From Prevotella sp. (GTDB lineage Bacteria; Bacteroidota; Bacteroidia; Bacteroidales; Bacteroidaceae): 47,712 nt of DNA. This document shows positions 26,423 through 33,580 of this stretch, piece after piece. The first letter of the stretch is position 1; every line of letters begins with the position of its first letter. The notes below the pieces were generated by a model, which was given only the letters and a program-made list of their open reading frames with translations, made no database searches and was not told the DNA's origin. The stretch covers positions 1 to 47,712 of the forward strand of contig JAGAGD010000059.1 in NCBI GenBank assembly GCA_017627765.1. The letters run 5' to 3'. Position numbers and translations under genes: made by a program.

Positions 26423-26454
26423 CAAAATTACATATTAAGTTTGAAACTAACAAA
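26423..26454 (-). promoter_or_regulatory. Distal promoter of the M6 protease operon
   Basis: This is the same sequence as the proximal promoter, 64 bases further upstream, in the right unit of the duplication. If active, transcripts from it read through the proximal copy. Confidence 0.65.
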
Positions 26455-26555
26455 AATAAAACTTCTTTTTCTAATAAATTAATAATTTTTGCGCCTAAAT
26501 GCTAATAATGTGTGTACTTTTATTATATATTCTTTTGTCTTGAATGAATATAAAA

Positions 26556-26592
26556 AAGCGGCAGAGCCTTGATAATAAAGACCCTGCCGCAC
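26556..26592 (-). terminator. Terminator beyond the distal ppdK-end-like site
   Basis: GCGGCAG (26558-26564) pairs with CTGCCGC (26584-26590), and on the minus strand the stem runs into TTTTTT. It has the same position relative to the adjacent site as the terminators at 28256 and 30440 have to theirs. Confidence 0.7.
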
Positions 26593-26636
26593 AATTATGA
26601 AAAGTTTAAAAGATTTATTCTTATACAGTAGGCGGG

Positions 26637-26735
26637 CGGCGGCTAACGGATTCAGATTATCAGTCACTTATTGAGTTAACGTGAAGTTCTGTAACCTAAA
26701 AATTTACACATCCCGCACGTTTTTACATGCTCATA
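26637..26735. other. Cassette boundary site 3 (degenerate core plus left arm)
   Basis: CGGCGGCTAAC (26637-26647), 7 bases, GATTATCAG (26655-26663), 51 bases, GCACGTTTTTACA (26715-26727), then CTCATA. The same elements with spacings 7 and 50 occur at 28331-28426. The core here no longer matches the end of ppdK beyond its GGCGGCTA part. Confidence 0.7.
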
Positions 26736-26772
26736 TCGTTTTTTCATAACAGAAAGTTTATGATTAAAAATG

Positions 26773-27855
26773 TCACAATGCCTTTACTAAAGCTCCATAT
26801 AGCGACTGAATATCTTGTTTCAGTTTCTCGAATCCTTCGGATTTTTCAAGGGTTTGTTCGTTTATGTATAGTCTTTTGTTTACTTCTATCATGATTGAGT
26901 GATATTTTGTCGGTACGGAAAACGTCTTGCTGTTGGAGAAAGGGTCATTCTTTCCCACTTTGTATCCCTTTGACTTAAAATGTTGAACAATGTTACCTAT
27001 AACTACCTCGCTAGGGCGGGTCTCGTCATCATTGTACCCAATACAAATGTCAATGTCAGGAGGATTAGAGTCCAGCAGGTTTGGCAATGCCGAAAAACTG
27101 TGGCAATCTATCAAAAGTATGCTTCCTGACAATCCTACTATTTTCTTTGAAACTTCTGAATGGAAATCTGTATATAGGGCAAATGCTTCGCTTTTTCCAC
27201 AATATGAACGTATAACCTTACCATATCCATCCCTGCGTGGAACCCAACGTGAATAGGATAATCCCAGTCCTTCCTTTTCTAGGGGATCGTTAATCAAACG
27301 CTCGACGTCACAATAAAGTCTGCAATAAGGAAATATTATGTTGTAGATGTTATTTGTTTCTTGCTCGGGAACAAATAATTCATCGGTATAATAGTCAATG
27401 AGCAACCGCTCCTCTTCATCAAGATCGTCAAAGTTGTTTTTTCCGTTAGGAAAGGAAATTGATGAATGTGGGATATGAAGAATAAGGTTTTTGTAATGAC
27501 GGTTGTCTTCATTATATACCCTGAAAAACTTTAAGATGGGGTGTAGTCCACAATCGAGTTTATATTCTTGGAGCAGCTTCGCCATTGGAGCTACAAAGCC
27601 ATCTTGAAAAGACCATCCGCCATGAGGACAGGCAGGGAGAAGATTAACCACTCTGAAGAAAATCGCGAGAAAAGCCTCGTCGGACAATTCATACCCGATT
27701 TCTTCTTCAAGATGGTACTTTAATGTTCTGAGTGCAACTTTCGTTCCAACTTCATGAAGGAATGAAACGTCTTCTAAACTATCAAGAAACGTATGATAGC
27801 TTAAATCTCCATTGAGATGTCTTTCATCCCATGACATAACTTTTTTCTTTTTCAT
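26773..27855 (-). CDS. N-formylglutamate amidohydrolase-like protein with extra N-terminal domain
   Basis: Residues about 123-350 of this 360-residue protein fit the N-formylglutamate amidohydrolase family: HIPHSS (the usual PHSG position), CDVERLINDP, LLIDCHSF and SIMIEVNKRLYI hold the expected zinc and substrate residues. The family hydrolyses N-formylglutamate or related N-acyl amino acids. Residues 1-122 (with WDERHLNGDLSYHTFLDSLE and PACPHGGWSFQDGF) are an added domain I do not recognise. The gene is alone in its cassette, has its own promoter at 28148-28178 and is preceded by a long leader with a terminator, so its expression may be attenuated. No histidine-utilisation genes are nearby, so the physiological substrate may differ. 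Confidence 0.75.
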   Translation of the reverse strand: MKKKKVMSWDERHLNGDLSYHTFLDSLEDVSFLHEVGTKVALRTLKYHLEEEIGYELSDEAFLAIFFRVVNLLPACPHGGWSFQDGFVAPMAKLLQEYKLDCGLHPILKFFRVYNEDNRHYKNLILHIPHSSISFPNGKNNFDDLDEEERLLIDYYTDELFVPEQETNNIYNIIFPYCRLYCDVERLINDPLEKEGLGLSYSRWVPRRDGYGKVIRSYCGKSEAFALYTDFHSEVSKKIVGLSGSILLIDCHSFSALPNLLDSNPPDIDICIGYNDDETRPSEVVIGNIVQHFKSKGYKVGKNDPFSNSKTFSVPTKYHSIMIEVNKRLYINEQTLEKSEGFEKLKQDIQSLYGALVKAL

Positions 27856-27945
27856 TGTTATTACTATTAATTGTTATACAAAAAAATGTGCTCCGCTGAA
27901 CATTGTGGGTATAACGACAAGTAACAACATTTGATTATGAAGAAT

Positions 27946-27990
27946 AAAAAATCCCTATATGCCGTTGACACGATCATATAAGGAAATCTA
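27946..27990 (-). terminator. Intrinsic terminator inside the leader of the amidohydrolase gene
   Basis: On the minus strand TCCTTATATG (plus 27975-27984) pairs with CATATAGGGA (27952-27961) and is followed at once by six T. It lies about 90 bases before the start codon, so it would act as an attenuator or end a small RNA. Confidence 0.7.
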
Positions 27991-28145
27991 CTGTTTCTGA
28001 GCTTAAATGAGTTTTTTGGCGTATGCCCACATCTGCTTTTCAGCTCGCCACCGTGACTCTTCGGAATTGCTCTATTCTTGAAGCTCGGTTGGCACGCATT
28101 TCTGCGTTCTTGATGTAAATTTCCGAATTTCTTTATCAATTCTGC
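27991..28145 (-). ncRNA. Candidate structured leader RNA or small RNA
   Basis: Downstream of the promoter at 28148-28178 the minus strand shows several possible helices: TTCGGAA (28121-28127) with TTCCGAA (28060-28066), a 5-bp hairpin with GAAA tetraloop (28094-28107), GCCAACCG (28086-28093) with CGGTGGC (28047-28053), and GGCG with CGCC (28046-28049, 28018-28021). A terminator follows at 27946-27990. I do not recognise it as a known riboswitch class. It could be a riboswitch-like attenuator or a 190-nt small RNA. Confidence 0.5.
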
Positions 28146-28147
28146 TG

Positions 28148-28178
28148 CAAAGATACTAGAATAAAACTAAGTGGCAAA
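28148..28178 (-). promoter_or_regulatory. Promoter of cassette 1 leader and amidohydrolase gene
   Basis: Minus-strand TTTG (28175-28178), 19 bases, TATCTTTG (28148-28155): full consensus. Confidence 0.75.
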
Positions 28179-28196
28179 ATAAACACCACAAATATT

Positions 28197-28432
28197 GCAC
28201 ATTTTGCGACGTTTTCACTCTAAAATCGTCAGAATGCATCATGCATACATAAAGTAAAAGGACCTGCCCAAACGGACAGGTCCCTTTCATTATATCAGAG
28301 AGTTTAATTACTCCTCTACGGCTGCCTGCGCGGCGGCTAACAGGTGCTGATTATCAGCGTATTACAGAGCTGTTGTAAACTACTGGCGACTCTTTGCGAC
28401 ACATTCTGCACGTTTTTACACACTCATAAATT
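28197..28432. other. Cassette boundary site 2 (right arm, terminator, ppdK-end core, left arm)
   Basis: GCACATTTTGCGACGTTTT (28197-28215) with AAAATCGTC, then a terminator hairpin, then a 22-base core (28318-28339) identical to the last codons of ppdK. In the ppdK frame this copy encodes LAAAQAAVEE-stop. After it come 9 more bases, GATTATCAG (28349-28357) and GCACGTTTTTACA (28408-28420). The right half repeats the sequence at 30390-30524; the left half repeats 26637-26735. Confidence 0.8.
28256..28290 (-). terminator. Duplicated ppdK-type terminator
   Basis: GGACCTG (28260-28266) and CAGGTCC (28277-28283) form the stem around CCCAAACGGA, nearly identical to the ppdK terminator at 30440-30472. 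Confidence 0.75.
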
Positions 28433-29080
28433 ATTATTTATATTAAATTTAGATGTGTCATATGAACCTTTATAGAGTTTTTCTGTTCCTTCTCTTGTAA
28501 AAAACCTATTCCTTATAGGTGTCCAATCACCAACCTCGATACTTCCATCAAAAAAACACAATCTATCATGTACTTTATCTGTTCCGGTTTTTCCCAAGGA
28601 ACGATAAGTTGGTACAGGTTCTATGACCTGCCCGTCTGATTCATATATCAACTTAGGCATACTCTCATTCTTGCATGCATTCAATATTTCATCTTTACAA
28701 TTCAAAGGACCAGCTATAATCAAACCACTATTATCTTTTATTGCCCTAATAAGAATTCCGCCAAATTTGCCTTCGTTATTCTTATAATGACTATCAAAGC
28801 AAATATCTATTCCGCTAAGATGATAAAACAACTGTCCTCCTTGATAATTATCACGAGGATATGTCACTTCTTGCCATTTATTTAGATTTTTGTCTTTCAA
28901 ATACATTGCCCTATCATAATAATAGAATTCTATTTCTGCAAAACGGAAAGTTTCATTCCCGCATGCGAGATGATAGTTGCTAAATAGTTCACGTGCAATT
29001 TCTGCACATTTAACTTGGATACTTTCATAGTTCGATAATCCTTCAAATGGATTCTTAAATAGTTCGAAAACTTTTTCCAT
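28424..29080 (-). CDS. Uncharacterised protein of cassette 2
   Basis: I do not recognise this 218-residue soluble protein with confidence. It has no signal peptide or membrane segment. Notable stretches are FAEIEFYYYDRAMYLKDK (about residues 46-63), GGQLFYHLSGIDICF (about 81-95), GGILIRAI, AGPLNCKDEIL and RLCFFDGS. The order of an aromatic-rich YHLSGIDICF, then GGILIRAI, then GPL slightly recalls the alkyladenine DNA glycosylase fold, but catalytic residues cannot be assigned, so this is only a hint. It lies 71 bases after the deiminase-like gene, with a possible -7 box of its own (TATATTTG at 29106-29113). Its stop lies within the left arm region of the cassette. Confidence 0.6.
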   Translation of the reverse strand: MEKVFELFKNPFEGLSNYESIQVKCAEIARELFSNYHLACGNETFRFAEIEFYYYDRAMYLKDKNLNKWQEVTYPRDNYQGGQLFYHLSGIDICFDSHYKNNEGKFGGILIRAIKDNSGLIIAGPLNCKDEILNACKNESMPKLIYESDGQVIEPVPTYRSLGKTGTDKVHDRLCFFDGSIEVGDWTPIRNRFFTREGTEKLYKGSYDTSKFNINNNL

Positions 29081-29105
29081 GATTCATTTCTTTTGATTTA
29101 TTTTG

Positions 29106-29113
29106 CAAATATA
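29106..29113 (-). promoter_or_regulatory. Possible -7 box before the unknown cassette gene
   Basis: TATATTTG on the minus strand fits TAnnTTTG, but there is no TTTG at the -33 distance. It may allow transcription separate from the upstream deiminase gene. Confidence 0.4.
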
Positions 29114-29151
29114 CTAAAAAATGGACGTTGTCCCTATTGGTAACGGAAAAA

Positions 29152-30150
29152 CTATCGCTTACATTTGGTTTTAAGCATATCATCAATCTTGTTTTTGATT
29201 TGATCTTTCTTATAATCTTCCAAATCTATTATGGGAATGCGTGCACATTTCGCTAATACTTTAAGATAATTCTCATTGATAGTCCATGTTAGGCAATTTA
29301 ATGCTCCACCATTCTCAGCTATAAAATCTCGCATCTGCACTTGATAGATATTGTCTTCATACTCGGGGTATAGTTGCTTGTATTGGGCCAATGTTTCCGC
29401 GTCTGTGACTTCATCTCCAAGTCCTGGAATGATAATGAAGTCGCATGTTTGTAAACTGTTGATATATGCCCAACTCAAGTCATCATATTTGCTTAGTTCG
29501 AGTTCTATGACTTCAAAATGCTTTGCCAGTGATGAATACATCTCTTGAGCTATCTTGTCATCGTACAGTTGCAGATTTACCAATACTTGAGGCTTGCCAG
29601 ATTTACTTATACCAACATACCTAACTATTCCATCCGTGTGACCAAAGATATCTTCTTTATCCCATGGAAGCCAAACGATTGTCAAGTCTGGTGACTGGAA
29701 AGCACATTTAAGAAGACACTCTATTTGCTCTTTGCTGAAAGATGGATTTTCGTTGAAAACTTTTTCAGTCATGACTACGTATTCCGTTTCTTTGCCTTTT
29801 TTCTTTCCTTTACAGAATACCATATTACCTCCGTCAACGACGAACGGAATATCCGCAATTTCGTAATTTTGTGCAAATGGGCAGTTTTTTATGACTTTAT
29901 CAACATTTGTAATGTACTTCTTCTTGTCTTGAAGATAATCTGGATTATAAACGAACTTAACGAAAACATACTCATCCATTTGTATTGGCATAAAATCTCT
30001 TACCCAATAGTCTTTCGTGTGAGAAACAGTTCCCATACCTTTGTGATATGTCCCAATAATGTCCCAAAGTTCTAATTTCAGTTCGGGGTAGTGTCTTTCC
30101 AACAGGCTTGAAAAGACAACCTTACTTTTTTCTTTTTCTGTTATTATCAT
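29152..30150 (-). CDS. Agmatine deiminase / peptidylarginine deiminase family protein
   Basis: This 332-residue cytoplasmic protein belongs to the guanidino-group hydrolase fold. It has YWVRDFMP at residues 48-55, DGGNMVF at 106-112, GHTDGIVRY at 170-178 and the nucleophile Cys286 in NGGALNCLTW, all matching catalytic positions of agmatine deiminase and Porphyromonas-type PAD. It lacks a signal peptide, unlike secreted PAD. The usual partner N-carbamoylputrescine amidase is not adjacent, so a role in the agmatine pathway is not supported by context. Sequence around the motifs is divergent (WVRDFMP for WxRDxGP), so the substrate may be another guanidino compound. A promoter is at 30202-30234. 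Confidence 0.82.
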   Translation of the reverse strand: MIITEKEKSKVVFSSLLERHYPELKLELWDIIGTYHKGMGTVSHTKDYWVRDFMPIQMDEYVFVKFVYNPDYLQDKKKYITNVDKVIKNCPFAQNYEIADIPFVVDGGNMVFCKGKKKGKETEYVVMTEKVFNENPSFSKEQIECLLKCAFQSPDLTIVWLPWDKEDIFGHTDGIVRYVGISKSGKPQVLVNLQLYDDKIAQEMYSSLAKHFEVIELELSKYDDLSWAYINSLQTCDFIIIPGLGDEVTDAETLAQYKQLYPEYEDNIYQVQMRDFIAENGGALNCLTWTINENYLKVLAKCARIPIIDLEDYKKDQIKNKIDDMLKTKCKR

Positions 30151-30201
30151 ATCGCAATTCTTTTTTTTGTTAACATGATGATTCGTCGACTAATCACGGC
30201 G

Positions 30202-30234
30202 CAAAGATACAACATATTTAATACTTGGGCCAAA
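30202..30234 (-). promoter_or_regulatory. Promoter of cassette 2 genes
   Basis: Minus-strand TTTG (30231-30234), 21 bases, TATCTTTG (30202-30209). The leader is about 45 nt. The gap 30151-30492 otherwise holds the cassette right arm and the ppdK terminator. Confidence 0.7.
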
Positions 30235-30389
30235 CTTTTTTGTTAACTTTTGTTAGAGTTTTCGGAATAGTAATTTATTGATTATTAATATGTTATATGA
30301 ATATTTGCATTAAAATTCCCATCGTATTTATATTATAAAAATTACATGTTTTATGTCTATGAATTAAAGTGCTAAGGAAAAATAATGAT

Positions 30390-30524
30390 GCACATTTTGC
30401 GACGTTTTACCACCAAAATCGTCTGGAGATAAAACATAAAAAGGGACCTGCCCAAACGGACAGGTCCCTTTATTAAATATGTCAGAGTTATTTTACTCCT
30501 CGACGGCTGCCTGCGCGGCGGCTA
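30390..30524. other. Cassette boundary site 1 (right arm, terminator and ppdK 3' end)
   Basis: GCACATTTTGCGACGTTTT at 30390-30408 with AAAATCGTC, then the terminator, then the last codons of ppdK with the 22-base core (30503-30524) also found at 28318-28339. This is the site 2 right half repeated at about 2.2 kb distance. Confidence 0.8.
30438..30474 (-). terminator. Terminator of ppdK
   Basis: A perfect AAAGGGACCTG/CAGGTCCCTTT stem (30440-30450 with 30461-30471) around a 10-base loop with T-rich flanks, about 20 bases after the ppdK stop. Confidence 0.85.
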
Positions 30525-33213
30525 GACGTGCGATAGGCACACGGAATGGTGAGCAAGAAGCATAGTCGAGACCAATCTTAGCACAGAACTTAACTGATGA
30601 TGGTTCACCACCATGCTCACCGCAGATACCTGTGCGGAGAGTTGGACGAACAGCACGACCCTTTTCAACAGCCATCTTAACCAACTGGCCAACGCCCTTC
30701 TGGTCGAGTACCTGGAATGGGTCAACCTTCAGAATCTTCTTGTCGAGATATACTGGGAGGAATGATGCGATGTCGTCGCGGCTGTAACCGAATGTCATCT
30801 GTGTCAAGTCGTTAGTACCGAATGAGAAGTACTCTGCCTGTTCAGCAATGCGGTCAGCGGTGAGAGCAGCACGAGGGATTTCAATCATTGTACCAACCTC
30901 GAATTCTACTTCTATGCCGTATTCTGCAAATACTTCCTTAGATACGTTCTTTATGATTTCTTTCTGCTGTTCCAACTCGTGGAGTGTACCAATCAGTGGA
31001 ACCATGATTTCTGGCATTGGGTTCTTTCCTTCTTTCTTCAGTTCGCAAGCTGCACCGAGGATGGCACGTGTCTGCATAGCTGTGATCTCTGGGAATGTGA
31101 TACCTAGACGGCAACCACGGTGCCCCAACATTGGGTTGTTCTCAGAAAGTGATTCAACGCGGCGGCGAATAGCCTCAACGCTTACACCCATTTCCTTAGC
31201 CATTGTCTCCTGACCTGCTGCATCGTGTGGTACAAACTCATGGAGTGGTGGGTCGAGCAGACGAATGTTTACTGGCAGTCCGTCCATTGCTTCGAGGATA
31301 CCCTTGAAGTCAGCCTTCTGATAAGGAAGGAGTTTAGCAAGAGCTTTCTCGCGTCCTTCAACAGTGCTTGAGAGAATCATCTCACGCATTGCGATAATCT
31401 TCTTATCTTCGAAGAACATGTGCTCAGTACGTGTCAGACCAATACCTTTAGCTCCGAATGCGCGAGCAATCTGTGCATCGTGTGGAGTATCGGCATTGGT
31501 ACGAACCTGCAGTTTTGTATATTTGTCGCAAAGGTCCATAAGTTCCTTGAAGTCGCCGCTAAGTTCAGCAGCCTTTGTTGGAACTTCGCCTGCATATACC
31601 TGTCCTGTTGTACCGTTGATAGAGATGAAGTCACCTTCTTTATAAACAACACCATCGATTTCAACAGTCTTAGCCTTATAGTCAACATTTAGTGCGCCAA
31701 CACCAGATACGCAGCATTTACCCATACCACGAGCAACAACGGCAGCGTGAGATGTCATACCGCCACGAGCTGTCAGGATTCCTTCTGCGGCAGCCATACC
31801 TGCGAGGTCTTCTGGTGAAGTCTCAATACGAACAAGTACTACTTTGTGTCCGTCTTCGTTCCAAGCCTTTGCGTCGTCAGCGTGGAAAACAATCTGACCA
31901 CAACCTGCACCTGGAGAAGCTGGCAGGCCTTGAGCTATAACCTTAGCCTTAGAAAGTGCCATCTTGTCGAATACAGGGTGGAGAAGTTCATCTAGCTTGT
32001 TTGGCTCGCAGCGCATGATGGCTGTCTTCTCGTCAATCTTTCCTTCGTGAAGCAGATCGATAGCAATCTTAACCATTGCAGCACCTGTACGCTTACCGTT
32101 ACGAGTCTGTAAGAACCAGAGTTTGCCTTCTTGTACGGTGAACTCCATGTCTTGCATGTCGTGGTAGTGGTTTTCAAGTTTTTCCTGAATAGCGTTCAGT
32201 TCAGCATAGATTTCTGGCATTGCCTCTTCCATAGAAGGATACTTAGCAGCACGCTCTTCTTCAGAGATACCTGCACGCTCAGCCCAACGCTGTGAACCTA
32301 TCTTAGTAATCTGCTGTGGTGTACGGATACCAGCAACAACGTCTTCGCCCTGTGCGTTTACGAGGTACTCACCGTTGAATATGTTTTCTCCGTTAGCGGC
32401 ATCGCGGCTGAAGCATACACCTGTAGCACTTGTATCGCCCATGTTTCCGAATACCATAGCCATAACAGAAACGGCTGTTCCCCATTCGTCAGGAATACCC
32501 TCCATTTTGCGGTAGAGGATAGCACGCTCGTTCATCCAGCTGCGGAATACTGCGCAGATTGCACCCCAGAGTTGTTCGATAGGATCGTTAGGGAAGCTCT
32601 TGCCTGTGCGTTCCTTGATGGCATCCTTGAAGAGTCGAACAAGTTTCTTCAGTTCGTCTACTGTCAAGTCTTTATCAAGTTTGATGCCGCGTTCAGCTTT
32701 AACGCTTTCGATAATTTCTTCAAATGGATCGATATCTTCCTTGTTTACAGGCTTCATTTCCAAAACGACATCGCCATACATCTGTACGAAACGGCGATAA
32801 GAGTCGTAAACGAAGTGAGGATTGTTGGTCTTTCTAACCATTCCTTCAGCAACCTCGTCGTTCAAACCAAGGTTCAAGATGGTGTCCATCATACCTGGCA
32901 TTGAAGCGCGTGCACCAGAACGAACTGATACAAGCAGTGGGTTCTCAACATCACCGAACTTTGAATTCATCAGAGTCTCGATATGTTTTACAGCTGCGTT
33001 AACTTCGTCTTGCAGCAACTCCATGATCTTTTCCTGACCAACTTTGTAGTATTCGTTGCAGCAGTCGGTTGTGATTGTGAAACCTGGAGGCACTGGTACA
33101 CCGATAAGGTTCATTTCGGCAAGGTTAGCACCCTTACCACCAAGAGCCTCTCTCATTTTAGCATTACCTTCAGCTTTACCGTTACCAAAGGTATAAACTC
33201 TTTTTTCGCTCAT
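30493..33213 (-). CDS. ppdK: Pyruvate, phosphate dikinase
   Basis: This 906-residue cytoplasmic enzyme interconverts pyruvate + ATP + Pi and phosphoenolpyruvate + AMP + PPi. It has the N-terminal ATP-grasp domain (GGKGANLAEM at about 26-35, SVRSGARASMPGMMDT), the swivelling phosphohistidine domain with His489 in GGMTSHAAVVARGMGK, and the C-terminal PEP/pyruvate barrel (GLTRTEHMF, HRGCRLGI, FSFGTNDLTQMTFG, CGEHGG). Full length. Its last ten codons (LAAAQAAVEE-stop) and terminator recur at 28257-28339, so the 3' end appears to be an insertion target for small cassettes. A strong promoter lies at 33262-33293. Confidence 0.97.
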   Translation of the reverse strand: MSEKRVYTFGNGKAEGNAKMREALGGKGANLAEMNLIGVPVPPGFTITTDCCNEYYKVGQEKIMELLQDEVNAAVKHIETLMNSKFGDVENPLLVSVRSGARASMPGMMDTILNLGLNDEVAEGMVRKTNNPHFVYDSYRRFVQMYGDVVLEMKPVNKEDIDPFEEIIESVKAERGIKLDKDLTVDELKKLVRLFKDAIKERTGKSFPNDPIEQLWGAICAVFRSWMNERAILYRKMEGIPDEWGTAVSVMAMVFGNMGDTSATGVCFSRDAANGENIFNGEYLVNAQGEDVVAGIRTPQQITKIGSQRWAERAGISEEERAAKYPSMEEAMPEIYAELNAIQEKLENHYHDMQDMEFTVQEGKLWFLQTRNGKRTGAAMVKIAIDLLHEGKIDEKTAIMRCEPNKLDELLHPVFDKMALSKAKVIAQGLPASPGAGCGQIVFHADDAKAWNEDGHKVVLVRIETSPEDLAGMAAAEGILTARGGMTSHAAVVARGMGKCCVSGVGALNVDYKAKTVEIDGVVYKEGDFISINGTTGQVYAGEVPTKAAELSGDFKELMDLCDKYTKLQVRTNADTPHDAQIARAFGAKGIGLTRTEHMFFEDKKIIAMREMILSSTVEGREKALAKLLPYQKADFKGILEAMDGLPVNIRLLDPPLHEFVPHDAAGQETMAKEMGVSVEAIRRRVESLSENNPMLGHRGCRLGITFPEITAMQTRAILGAACELKKEGKNPMPEIMVPLIGTLHELEQQKEIIKNVSKEVFAEYGIEVEFEVGTMIEIPRAALTADRIAEQAEYFSFGTNDLTQMTFGYSRDDIASFLPVYLDKKILKVDPFQVLDQKGVGQLVKMAVEKGRAVRPTLRTGICGEHGGEPSSVKFCAKIGLDYASCSPFRVPIARLAAAQAAVEE

Positions 33214-33261
33214 AATTTGATTTATGGATTTTATTTACTTAGTGTTTTTAATACTAATTTG

Positions 33262-33293
33262 CAAAAATACTATAAATCTTGCATATTTACAAA
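33262..33293 (-). promoter_or_regulatory. Promoter of ppdK
   Basis: Minus-strand TTTG (33290-33293), 20 bases, TATTTTTG (33262-33269). The leader is about 40 nt. Bases 33300-33520 between this and the rlmD promoter hold nothing I recognise. Confidence 0.75.
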
Positions 33294-33525
33294 CATTTAG
33301 CAAAAAAAGTGCCTTTTTGCGTAAACATTTTTCATTTTTATGATTGTTTAGAAGGCATTTTGCTTGTTTTTCACTTCTTAAGTTATTAAGTTCATGATTT
33401 TTATAGTCCTTGTTTTTTTCTTCTATGCATATATATTTTAGACTCACCATGTTCAGTTATTTTTATTAGCTGATCATCAAAAAGTTCAATGATATAGCGC
33501 AAATTATTGATGTAGTGGGGATTTA

Positions 33526-33557
33526 TTTGTCGGTTATCTTATTTTTTCTTACTTTTG
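33526..33557 (+). promoter_or_regulatory. Promoter of rlmD
   Basis: TTTG (33526-33529), 20 bases, TACTTTTG (33550-33557). Because transcription would begin near 33563, the ATG at 33581 and not the upstream one at 33515 must be the start. Confidence 0.7.
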
Positions 33558-33580
33558 CAGCCAAATACTATTGTAAAACG

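Larger units (their letters stand above)
26343..26470 (-). repeat. Perfect 64-bp tandem duplication containing a promoter
   Basis: Bases 26343-26406 and 26407-26470 are identical. Each unit on the minus strand has TTTG, 20 bases, then TAATTTTG (plus 26359-26390 and 26423-26454), a full promoter consensus. Both point toward the propeptide-protease operon. Confidence 0.9.
26637..28339 (-). mobile_element. Gene cassette 1 inserted downstream of ppdK
   Basis: This segment of about 1.7 kb lies between site 3 and site 2. From right to left it has the ppdK-end core (28318-28339), a terminator, a right arm (from 28197), a promoter, a structured leader, the formylglutamate-amidohydrolase-like gene and the left arm. 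It encodes no integrase. The interpretation as a site-specifically inserted, non-autonomous element rests on the matching ends of the neighbouring cassette. Confidence 0.6.
28340..30524 (-). mobile_element. Gene cassette 2 inserted downstream of ppdK
   Basis: This segment of about 2.2 kb lies between site 2 and the present ppdK 3' end. It supplies ppdK with its current last codons and terminator (30440-30524) and carries the agmatine-deiminase-like and unknown genes and a left arm (28340-28432). The older ppdK end is displaced to 28318-28339. No integrase gene is inside. Same logic and arms as cassette 1. Confidence 0.6.

Noticed and set aside
27867-28139. 90-codon minus-strand frame
   Set aside because: It overlaps the structured leader and its terminator, and the sequence has no protein-like conservation pattern.
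33515-33580. Longer N terminus of RlmD
   Set aside because: The extra 22 codons overlap the promoter elements and encode a hydrophobic stretch foreign to this cytoplasmic family.
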